18,125 bases of DNA. Origin: a bacterium. GTDB lineage: Bacteria > Elusimicrobiota > Elusimicrobia > Elusimicrobiales > UBA9959. The translations under genes and the position numbers were made by a program. Of this stretch, positions 1 through 5,772 are shown one piece after another. Under the pieces are notes generated by a model that did no database searches, was not told where the DNA came from, and saw only the letters and a program-made list of their open reading frames with translations. How positions within the stretch are numbered: the first letter of the stretch is position 1; every line of letters begins with the position of its first letter. The stretch spans positions 1 through 18,125 of the forward strand of contig JAKAMO010000057.1 in NCBI GenBank assembly GCA_021812825.1, in the 5' to 3' direction.

Positions 1-1
1 C

Positions 2-334
2 GAGCATTCCCTCAGCGCCATTTACGACATCGCGCACGGCGCCGGGCTGGCCATAGTGATGCCGGCCTGGTTCCGCCACCACCTGGAGACCGACGGGCCC
101 GCCCGGCTGGAGAGCTTCGGCCGCGCGGTCTTCGGCGTTAAGACGGCCGACGGGACCATAAAGGCCTTCGAGGACTTCTTCCGCAAGGCGGGCGCCCCGG
201 TGAGGCTGAAAGAGGCGGGCATCCCGGCCAAGGACATACCTGAGATAGCGCAGAACGCCATGCAGCTCATCCGCCTGTGGGGGATGAAGCACGAGCAGCC
301 CGAGATAGAGAAGATCCTGCGCAACGCGAAGTAG
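2..334 (+). CDS. Iron-containing alcohol dehydrogenase, C-terminal part (5' truncated)
   Basis: The frame is open from the window edge and encodes 110 residues before a TAG stop. The first visible residues, EHSLSAIYDIAHGAGLA, match the C-terminal half of the Fe-ADH family (butanol dehydrogenase / YqhD type). There an H-x10-H spacing within this block includes a metal-binding histidine (the His of AHGAGLA) that helps hold iron or zinc near NAD(P)H. The remainder (PAWFRHHLE, ending EIEKILRNAK) is the usual helical C-terminal domain. The Rossmann-like cofactor domain and the other metal ligands lie outside the window. Known family role: NAD(P)H-dependent reduction of aldehydes to alcohols in the cytoplasm, which fits fermentative metabolism; the substrate cannot be read from this fragment. 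It is separated from the next gene by 216 bases and is probably its own transcription unit. Family confidence is high, subfamily low. Confidence 0.88.
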   Translation, partial: EHSLSAIYDIAHGAGLAIVMPAWFRHHLETDGPARLESFGRAVFGVKTADGTIKAFEDFFRKAGAPVRLKEAGIPAKDIPEIAQNAMQLIRLWGMKHEQPEIEKILRNAK

Positions 335-349
335 CGGCTACTGCCAGTG

Positions 350-445
350 AGGAGCGACGAAGCAGACGCTCAAAGACAAGCCGACTTTTCCAGAAGGGAA
401 AAGGCCCGGCGATTCCCGGCTGCGACTGCGTCGCTCGCCGCTCCT
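350..445. repeat. Interspersed-repeat-like hairpin region after the dehydrogenase gene
   Basis: The gene-free stretch 335-550 begins with a cluster of inverted repeats. Arm AGGAGCG (350-356) pairs with CGCTCCT (439-445). Inside lie three small hairpins: GAGCG/CGCTC (352-356 with 367-371), CTTTTCC/GGAAAAG (385-391 with 397-403) and GCGAC/GTCGC (422-426 with 430-434). The 352-371 hairpin and the outer arm are alternatives because they share bases. The left arm, AGGAGCGACGAAGCAG, resembles interspersed intergenic repeats with a GGAGCGACGAAGCA core found in many bacterial genomes; that is from memory and needs a genome search. No T-tract follows any hairpin, so a classic rho-independent terminator is not supported, although the element lies where one would be expected. 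Confidence 0.45.
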
Positions 446-479
446 TAATCTCGATCCGGACTTCCCCGGCCAGATGTTT

Positions 480-505
480 CATTACTTATGCTCAGGCCAG
501 TAATG
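480..505. promoter_or_regulatory. Inverted CATTACT/AGTAATG site upstream of the response regulator gene
   Basis: CATTACT (480-486) and AGTAATG (499-505) form a perfect 7-base inverted repeat with a 12-base spacer, centred about 58 bases before the ATG at 551. It is AT-rich against a GC-rich background. The same 7-mer pair, in the opposite orientation, sits in the arms of the element at 3859-4017 before the receptor gene. I noticed it nowhere else in the window. The spacing suits a dimeric DNA-binding protein such as an OmpR-type regulator. Weak -10-like sequences (TATGTT 523-528, TATCCT 528-533) lie between this site and the gene, without a convincing -35. The operator role is inference. Confidence 0.35.
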
Positions 506-550
506 GACCATCCCATTTCAATTATGTTATCCTGAGGCAGGGGTGGCGGC

Positions 551-1270
551 ATGCGGAAAACCCATCTGCTCATCATAGACGACGACGCGGCCTGGACCAG
601 GATCGCGGCGGAATTTTTCGCCAGGGCCGGTTACACGGTCGGTTCGGCCGCGACCTGCGCCGAAGGACTGCGGCGTCTCAGGCTGGCCCGTCCTGACGCC
701 ATACTGCTGGACTTCCACCTGACCGACGGCGACGGCGGCGAAGTCTGCGCCGCCGTGCGGACCGACTCCGAACTTAAGAAGGTGCCCGTAATAATGGTAA
801 GCGCCGACCCCACGCAGGAGGCCGACGCCTACCTGCTGCACCAGGCGGACGCCTTCGCCCTGAAGGACGGCAACTTCAACAGGCTGGTCGGGGTTGTGGA
901 GGCCCTTCTGCGCCGCGTGGGCTGGGAGCGCGGCATAACGGAAAAAGGCGACATACGGCTGGAGGCCGACGGCGGCAGGGCGTACAGGTCCTCCAGGCCG
1001 CTGCCTTCCCTTTCTCCGGAGCAGTTCCGCCTTTTCTCGCTGCTGCTGGACAGGAGCCCGGCTTTCGTCACCGAGGAGGAGATAGCCCGGGTCGTATTCA
1101 ATTCCGACCGTTCCCCGGAACTGGCCGACGCCATACGCGGGCTGATCTACCGCCTGCGGCTCAAGCTGGGCCGCCGCCTGGGCAGGCGCGTGAAGAACAG
1201 GAGCGGCCGCGGCTGGATATACCTGCCGCCCCGGCCGGACAAAAGGAATTCCGCGCCAGGTTCTCCGTAG
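551..1270 (+). CDS. Response regulator, REC plus OmpR/PhoB-type winged helix
   Basis: The 239-residue protein has two domains. The receiver (about 1-122) shows the acidic cluster D10-D12, phosphoacceptor D54 in ILLDFHLTDG, S84 and conserved K105, so it looks phosphorylatable. Residues about 137-230 fit an OmpR/PhoB winged helix: LSPEQFRLFSLLL (start of the domain), TEEEIARVVF, then a recognition-helix region around DAIRGLIYRLRLKLG and the RGWIYL wing. It is therefore a cytoplasmic, DNA-binding transcription regulator. The ATG at 551 follows a purine-rich GCAGGGGTGG stretch. No cognate kinase gene is adjacent upstream. The nearest candidates are CheA and the hybrid kinase of the downstream cluster, so it may be that pathway's transcriptional output (inference). 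A separate promoter lies between it and cheW, so it is probably transcribed apart from the cluster, with possible read-through. Confidence 0.9.
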   Translation: MRKTHLLIIDDDAAWTRIAAEFFARAGYTVGSAATCAEGLRRLRLARPDAILLDFHLTDGDGGEVCAAVRTDSELKKVPVIMVSADPTQEADAYLLHQADAFALKDGNFNRLVGVVEALLRRVGWERGITEKGDIRLEADGGRAYRSSRPLPSLSPEQFRLFSLLLDRSPAFVTEEEIARVVFNSDRSPELADAIRGLIYRLRLKLGRRLGRRVKNRSGRGWIYLPPRPDKRNSAPGSP

Positions 1271-1301
1271 TAAAACAAAAAAAATACTCACGCCGCCGTG
1301 A

Positions 1302-1330
1302 TTGACATTCCCGCCAGTCCCTGCTAAATT
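1302..1330 (+). promoter_or_regulatory. Sigma70-like promoter of the chemosensory operon
   Basis: TTGACA at 1302-1307 matches the -35 consensus exactly. After a 17-base spacer, TAAATT at 1325-1330 is a good -10. It lies in a locally AT-rich patch (1268-1332) after the regulator's stop codon and immediately before cheW, and is the best promoter seen in the window. The predicted transcription start, near 1337, is only about two bases before the GTG at 1339 but about 60 bases before the alternative start near 1396, which bears on the cheW start question. Confidence 0.7.
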
Positions 1331-1338
1331 TGTAGTGG

Positions 1339-1854
1339 GTGGCCGGTCCGCCGCACTTTCCCGGAACGGGATACGCGGCGGGCCGGCGGGGGGATATTAC
1401 GGAACAGTTCATCGTCTTTTCTCTGGACGAAAATCGCTACGCGCTGCCGATCTCGCGCGTGGAAAGGATAGTGCGCGCCTTCGAACCCGCGCCGCTGCCG
1501 AGGGGCCCGTCGGAGCTGGCAGGCCTGCTCAATTTCCGCGGCAGGGCGGTCCCGCTGCTGGACATCAGGCGGTTCTTCGGGCTGCCGGGGAGGGAACTGG
1601 GCCCGGCCGACTATTTCATCCTCGTCACCGCCGCCGCCGGGAACTGCGCGATAACCGCCGATTCCGCGCCGGAGCTGGCCGCGGGCCGCCCGGAAGACCT
1701 GCTGCCCGCCGGCGAGATCTTCCCTGAGTTGGGCTGCGTCGAGCGCGTCCTTAGGACCGGCGACGGCCTGATACCGGTCTGCGACGCCGCGCGGTTCCCC
1801 GGCGGCAGAGAGGAGGCGGCGGCCACGCCCGGGCGCGCGCCTGGCACACCATGA
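1339..1854 (+). CDS. cheW: CheW-type coupling protein 1 (WspB-like)
   Basis: A single CheW domain fills the protein: EQFIVFSLDENRYALPI opens it, followed by ISRVERIVRA, GLLNFRGRAVPLLDIRRFFG and a final GDGLIPVCDAARF. CheW proteins link receptors to the CheA kinase in cytoplasmic arrays. The start is uncertain. GTG at 1339 is the only usual start codon in frame before the domain and would give 171 residues with an atypical 19-residue leader (AGPPHFPGTGYAAGRRGD). It lies almost at the predicted transcription start and has no Shine-Dalgarno sequence. A strong GGCGGGGGG (1385-1393) instead precedes ATT at 1396, which would give the family-typical beginning (M)TEQFIVFSL. Either an ATT start or near-leaderless GTG initiation is implied. 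The stop overlaps the cheR start by four bases (ATGA at 1851-1854), so the two are translationally coupled. Confidence 0.88.
   Translation: MAGPPHFPGTGYAAGRRGDITEQFIVFSLDENRYALPISRVERIVRAFEPAPLPRGPSELAGLLNFRGRAVPLLDIRRFFGLPGRELGPADYFILVTAAAGNCAITADSAPELAAGRPEDLLPAGEIFPELGCVERVLRTGDGLIPVCDAARFPGGREEAAATPGRAPGTP
1385..1393 (+). promoter_or_regulatory. Strong Shine-Dalgarno-like stretch before a non-standard cheW start
   Basis: GGCGGGGGG ends two bases before the ATT codon at 1396-1398 and five before ACG at 1399-1401. It is the only good ribosome-binding candidate near the point where CheW homology begins. No ATG, GTG or TTG lies in frame between 1342 and the conserved FIVFSL residues. It therefore supports, but does not prove, initiation at ATT. 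A guanine run is also expected by chance in this GC-rich sequence. Confidence 0.35.
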
Positions 1855-3311
1855 CGCCGCCCGTCCCCGCCTGCATGCTGGAGGAGTTCGTGGCCTTCGT
1901 GGCCGAACGTACCGGCCTCCATTTCCCTCCGGAAAGACTGCCGGACCTGGAACGCCGCGTCGAGCAGGCGGCCTGCGAACTGGGCTATCCCGACGCCGAG
2001 GCCTGCGTCCGGTCCTTCCTGGACTACCCGCCGGACAGGGAGCGGCTGGAGACGCTGGCGGGCCGCCTCACCGTGGGCGAGACCTATTTCTTCCGCAACG
2101 GCGCCGATTTCGCCGCGATAGAGAATGGGATCTTCCCGGAGATCATGGCTTCCCGCGGCGGCCAGGACACCACCCTGCGCGTCTGGAGCGCCGGCTGCTC
2201 CACCGGAGAGGAGCCCTACTCCGTGGCCATGCTGTTCGACAGGCTGGGAGCGCGGCGCGCCGGCTGGGAAGTGTCGATACTCGCCACCGACATCAACTCC
2301 GCGGCCCTGCGCCAGGCCCAGCGCGGGCTCTACGGGGAATGGTCCTTCCGCGGCGTGCCGCAGGCGGTAAAGGAGAGATACTTCACGGCGGCGGCGGACG
2401 GGAGGCTTGAGCTGGCGCCCCGCATAAGGGAGCAGGTCAGTTTCGGCTGGCTGAACCTGGTGGAGGATTCCTACCCGTCGCTGATCAACGGGACCAACGG
2501 CATGGACCTCATCATCTGCAGGAACGTGCTGATGTACTTCCGGCCCGACCTGGCCGCGGCCGTGCTGCGCAGGTTCCGCGACTCGCTGCGCGACGGCGGC
2601 TGGCTGATACTCGGGGCCATAGAGGCCCCCGTGTTCGCGCCGGAGGCGGCCGAAGGGGAGGCCGCGCTGGCCGGGAACGAGCGTTTCCACGGCGTCACCG
2701 TCTACAGGAAGACGGAAAGAGCGCCTCTGCGGCGGCCCCGGCCGCATGAGCCCGAAGCGCGCCCCGTGCGCGAGGCCCCGCCTGTGCGCCCAGGACCGCC
2801 GCCCGAAGCGCCGGACCCGCTCGGGGAGGGAGAGACCTTTTACTCTAAAGGTCTTTACACAGAGGCAAGCGCCCGCCTCGAGAGGCTGCTGGCGGCGGAA
2901 CCGCGCAATAAGGCGGCGTTGATGCTGATGGCCAGGATAAGGGCGAACCTGGGCGATATTAACGGCGCCGCGGCCTTCTGCTCGAAGGCCGTCCTGGCCG
3001 ACAAGCTGGACCCGTTGCCCAGGTGCCTGCTGGGAGACATACTCCAGGAGGAGGGCCGCTACGAGGAGGCTGAGACCTCGTTCAGGCACGCCGTCTACCT
3101 GGAGCCGGGCCATGTGATGGCGCATTTCGCGCTGGGGAACCTTTCGCTGCGCGCGGACAGGCCGGCCGAAGCCCGCAGGCATTTCCTGAACGCCGCCGAG
3201 CTGGCCGGCCGCCGCGGACCGGACGAGCCGCTGCCCGGTTCCGACGGCCTGTCCGCCGGGCGCCTGGTCGAGCTGGCGCGCGCGGCGCTGAAGAGGTGCG
3301 CGGATGACTGA
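1851..3311 (+). CDS. cheR: Chemoreceptor methyltransferase CheR with C-terminal TPR domain (WspC-like)
   Basis: The 486-residue protein starts with the helical CheR N-domain (about 8-75), followed by the SAM-dependent methyltransferase domain (about 76-287). Its motifs are TVGETYFFRN (74-83), the SAM-binding loop VWSAGCSTGEEPYS (111-124), ATDIN (145-149) and DLIICRNVLMYF (219-230). A Pro/Arg-rich linker (about 288-325) leads to TPR-like repeats (about 326-452), including EEGRYEEAETSFRHAVYLEPG. The enzyme methylates glutamates on receptors, usually to raise kinase activity. The CheR-TPR fusion is characteristic of WspC and related alternative-function pathways, where the TPR part is thought to help dock the enzyme. 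Both ends overlap cheW genes (4 bases upstream, 8 downstream), so the three genes form one translational block. It is encoded with a CheB esterase at 7941, giving a full adaptation pair. Confidence 0.95.
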   Translation: MTPPVPACMLEEFVAFVAERTGLHFPPERLPDLERRVEQAACELGYPDAEACVRSFLDYPPDRERLETLAGRLTVGETYFFRNGADFAAIENGIFPEIMASRGGQDTTLRVWSAGCSTGEEPYSVAMLFDRLGARRAGWEVSILATDINSAALRQAQRGLYGEWSFRGVPQAVKERYFTAAADGRLELAPRIREQVSFGWLNLVEDSYPSLINGTNGMDLIICRNVLMYFRPDLAAAVLRRFRDSLRDGGWLILGAIEAPVFAPEAAEGEAALAGNERFHGVTVYRKTERAPLRRPRPHEPEARPVREAPPVRPGPPPEAPDPLGEGETFYSKGLYTEASARLERLLAAEPRNKAALMLMARIRANLGDINGAAAFCSKAVLADKLDPLPRCLLGDILQEEGRYEEAETSFRHAVYLEPGHVMAHFALGNLSLRADRPAEARRHFLNAAELAGRRGPDEPLPGSDGLSAGRLVELARAALKRCADD

Positions 3312-3861
3312 ACAGCGGAAGGGCGAAGCGGAAAAGAACCGCGAAATACTGCGCAGGCGCGCCGCCGCCATGGCCGCCAATGTGGAAGCGCCGCGGGCGG
3401 CGGCGGACAGGTACCTGGAATTCTCGCTGGCCGGTGAACGCTACGCCGTGGACCTGGCGCTGGTGCGCGAGGTCTGCTCCGGCAGGCGGATAACCGCCAT
3501 ACCCGGTTCCCCGCCCTTCATGGCGGGAGTGGCCAACATCAGGGGCCAGCTGCTGCCTGTGGCGGACCTGGCGCGGCTCTTCGGCATGAGCCCGCAGGCG
3601 GCCGGGGAGAAGATAGTGGTCCTGCGCGCCGCGGCCGCGCGCGGCGGGCCGGCGGAGCTGGGCATACTGGCCGAGACCGTGCTGGGGGTGGCGGATATCC
3701 CTCCCGGCGCGATACAGCCGGCGCCGCAGGGTTTTTCAGGAATATTCGGACAATACCTGGGCGGGGTGACCGCCAGCGGACTGATAATATTCCTGGCGGA
3801 CAGATTCCTCGGCGATGAGAAGATCATGCGGCGCCAAGAGACGGAACAGGGCAGTTATTGA
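3304..3861 (+). CDS. cheW: CheW-type coupling protein 2 with N-terminal extension (WspD-like)
   Basis: The 185-residue protein has a basic, helical N-terminal extension (1-35, including REILRRRAAAMA) before a CheW domain (about 36-172): RYLEFSLAGERYAVDL, LALVREVCSG, FMAGVANIRGQLLPVADLARLFG and the closing GLIIFLADRFLG. The extension with an ILRRRA-like segment is what WspD-type CheW proteins carry, so this and CheW 1 are probably not interchangeable: one of each flanks cheR, as in wsp operons. The ATG at 3304 lies inside the end of cheR (ATGACTGA overlap), which fixes the start. The TGA stop (3859-3861) is the first triplet of the long inverted-repeat element that follows, so the element begins exactly where coding ends. 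Confidence 0.93.
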   Translation: MTEQRKGEAEKNREILRRRAAAMAANVEAPRAAADRYLEFSLAGERYAVDLALVREVCSGRRITAIPGSPPFMAGVANIRGQLLPVADLARLFGMSPQAAGEKIVVLRAAAARGGPAELGILAETVLGVADIPPGAIQPAPQGFSGIFGQYLGGVTASGLIIFLADRFLGDEKIMRRQETEQGSY

Positions 3862-4017
3862 CAGGCGTCCGAGTAATGTCCGGGATGGCCGGGCGATACC
3901 GGAGCGGAACAGGGAGCGGGGAACGCGCATAGCGTAGATATGAAAGGGACGAACGGCGCGGTTGCGTTCATCTCAGATCCAAGTCTCCGGCGTGGGACAT
4001 TACTTGGGCGGCTGTCA
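3859..4017. repeat. 159-base element bounded by 23-base inverted repeats (long hairpin or MITE-like)
   Basis: Left arm 3859-3881 begins TGACAG and ends AGTAATGTCC; right arm 3995-4017 begins GGACATTACTT and ends CTGTCA. They pair over 22 of 23 positions if two G-T wobbles (3868/4008, 3871/4005) are allowed; the only clash is 3865/4011. Further pairs nest inside: CCGGAG/CTCCGG (3899-3904 with 3985-3990) and GAACGC/GCGTTC (3921-3926 with 3964-3969). A single long stem with internal loops is thus possible in the transcript. It fills nearly all of the cheW2-receptor gap (3862-4042) and no gene is seen in it. No target-site duplication flanks it and no poly-T follows. It could be a mobile-element relic, an RNA structure controlling the receptor gene, or a pair of operator sites. 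Confidence 0.7.
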
Positions 4018-4029
4018 GCAGGACATATC

Positions 4030-4035
4030 GGAGGG
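4030..4035 (+). promoter_or_regulatory. Ribosome binding site of the chemoreceptor gene
   Basis: GGAGGG at 4030-4035 lies seven bases before ATG 4043 and decides that start over TTG 3962, which would add 27 unlikely residues translated from the inverted-repeat element. It sits 13 bases after the right arm, so a folded hairpin would leave it exposed, while pairing with other leader sequence could hide it. Confidence 0.75.
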
Positions 4036-4042
4036 ATATAAC

Positions 4043-5770
4043 ATGACATGGTCCATCGGGAAGAAGATCGGAGCAAGTTTTGGTCTGGCGCTGACGCTGA
4101 CGATAATCGTGGGGGTCAATTCATATGTGGCCCTGAACGGAACTATCGAGGCCGGCTCATGGAAAGCGCACACTTACGACGCGCTGGCCTGCCTCGAGAA
4201 GCTGCTTTCGCTGCTGAAGGACTCCGAAACAGGACAGCGGGGCTTTCTCCTCACGGGCGATGAACGCTATCTCGAGCCCTACAAAGACGCCCTCGAAAAG
4301 ATCGACCGGGAAGTGGAGGACTTCCAAAAACTGACTGCGGATAACCCGGCACAACAGCGACGGGTTCCCATGCTTAAGGCCAAAGTCGCGGAGAAACTCT
4401 CCGAACTGGACCAGACGATAACGACACGCCGGGCAAAAGGTCTGGAAGCGGCCACGCAGATCGTCCGGTCCGAAAAGGGAAAGAGAGTGATGGACGAGAT
4501 CCGGACGCTCATCGGGGAGGCTGTAGCCGAGGAAACCGCGCTGCTGGCGCAGCGCTCCTCCCAATTGGATACGGATACCCGGAAAGCCGAATTAGTCATT
4601 TTATGGGGAATACTCCTTTTGGCTGCGCTGATGGTGCTGCTGGGGTTCCTGCTCAGCCGGAACATCGTCGGGCCGCTGGCGGACATAGCAGGCGCGGCCG
4701 AAGCTATTTCCAGGGGGGAGATGGCCGCGGAACTGCCTTCGGCCGGGCGCGATGACGAGGTGGGGGCCCTGGGCAGGGCTTTTACCCGCATGACGGAGTA
4801 TCTGAAGAACATGGCCGGAGCGGCCGAGCGGATAGGGAACCGCGATTTCCGGGCGGAGATAAAACCTCTCTCCGATAAAGATCTGCTGGGGAACGCTTTT
4901 CGTTCCATGACAGGCAACCTCAGCGCAATGACCAAGGACATACAGGGCGCCACGCAGGTGCTGGCCTCCTCCACCGGCCAGATGGCCGCCTCCACCGCCG
5001 AGACCGCCTCCACCGTGGCCGAGATAGCCACCGCCGTCAGCCAGACCACCGCCACCGTGGAGGAGGTCAAGCAGACCGCCCAGCTCTCCAGCCAGAAGGC
5101 CCGCCAGGTCTCGGAATCCGCCAGGCAGGTATCGCAGGTGGCGCAGGACGGCAAAAAGGCCGTGGCCGGGATGACCGAGGGCATGGTCCAGATAAAAGGC
5201 CAGGTGGACTCGATAGCTCAGAACATCGTGCGCCTCAACGAACAGAGCCAGACCATAGGCGAGATCACCTCCACCGTCAGCGACCTCGCCGAGCAGTCCA
5301 ACCTGCTGGCCGTCAACGCCGCCATAGAGGCCGCCAAGGCCGGCGAGCAGGGCCGCGGCTTCTCCGTGGTGGCGCAGGAGGTCAAGACCCTGGCGGACCA
5401 GTCCAAGAGCGCCACCGCGCAGGTGCGCACCATACTCGGCGAGGTGCAGAAGGCCATCAGCTCGGCGGTGATGGCCACCGAGCAGGGCAACCGGGCCGTG
5501 GAGGCCGGCGTGAAGCAGTCCGCCGTGGCCGGCGACGCGATAGCCAGGCTGGCCGAGAGCATAGCCGAGGCGGCGCAGGCGGCGGGGCAGGTGGCGGCCT
5601 CCAGCCAGCAGCAGCTGGCCGGCATGGACCAGCTGGCGCAGGCGATGGAGAACATAAAGACGGCCACCGCCCAGACGGCCACCGCCTCCAGGCAGACCGA
5701 AACCTCCACCAAGGACCTGCAGCAGCTCGGCCAGAAGCTCAAGCATCTCGCGGACCAGTATAAGCTCTGA
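4043..5770 (+). CDS. Methyl-accepting chemoreceptor with CHASE3 sensor and two HAMP-like segments
   Basis: The 575-residue protein has a transmembrane helix at about 11-33 and a periplasmic CHASE3-type helical sensor (about 40-178, hallmark [21 protein letters not shown]). A second membrane helix follows at about 183-205. Next come a HAMP domain (about 206-258) and a second HAMP-like segment (about 252-300, with [20 protein letters not shown]). The coiled-coil signalling domain (about 300-575) has the conserved kinase-contact tip [15 protein letters not shown] (417-431) and then [11 protein letters not shown]. It senses an unknown signal and controls CheA through the CheW proteins. It ends LADQYKL, without the NWETF-like tail that tethers CheR/CheB in enterobacterial receptors, consistent with a TPR-equipped CheR. 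The first half is visibly less GC-rich than the second. Unlike its neighbours it does not overlap the upstream gene, but its stop is only two bases from cheA. Confidence 0.94.
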   Translation: MTWSIGKKIGASFGLALTLTIIVGVNSYVALNGTIEAGSWKAHTYDALACLEKLLSLLKDSETGQRGFLLTGDERYLEPYKDALEKIDREVEDFQKLTADNPAQQRRVPMLKAKVAEKLSELDQTITTRRAKGLEAATQIVRSEKGKRVMDEIRTLIGEAVAEETALLAQRSSQLDTDTRKAELVILWGILLLAALMVLLGFLLSRNIVGPLADIAGAAEAISRGEMAAELPSAGRDDEVGALGRAFTRMTEYLKNMAGAAERIGNRDFRAEIKPLSDKDLLGNAFRSMTGNLSAMTKDIQGATQVLASSTGQMAASTAETASTVAEIATAVSQTTATVEEVKQTAQLSSQKARQVSESARQVSQVAQDGKKAVAGMTEGMVQIKGQVDSIAQNIVRLNEQSQTIGEITSTVSDLAEQSNLLAVNAAIEAAKAGEQGRGFSVVAQEVKTLADQSKSATAQVRTILGEVQKAISSAVMATEQGNRAVEAGVKQSAVAGDAIARLAESIAEAAQAAGQVAASSQQQLAGMDQLAQAMENIKTATAQTATASRQTETSTKDLQQLGQKLKHLADQYKL

Positions 5771-5772
5771 CC

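Noticed and set aside
1611..3380. 589-codon minus-strand open frame opposite cheR and cheW1
   Set aside because: It spans two well-supported overlapping plus-strand genes and shows no family resemblance.
3874..3899. Sigma28-like promoter (TAATGTCC, 10-base gap, GGCGATAC) before the receptor
   Set aside because: Matches are only partial (5 of 8 and 6 of 8), the spacer is one base short, it sits inside the inverted-repeat arm, and no flagellar genes are present to make sigma28 likely.
3859..4017. Intact transposable element
   Set aside because: Inverted repeats exist, but there is no transposase and no target-site duplication next to the arms. It was kept as a repeat of unknown nature.
3962..4042. 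Upstream TTG start extending the chemoreceptor by 27 residues
   Set aside because: The extension is translated from the inverted-repeat element, lacks a ribosome binding site and precedes a clear GGAGGG plus ATG 4043 and the first membrane helix.
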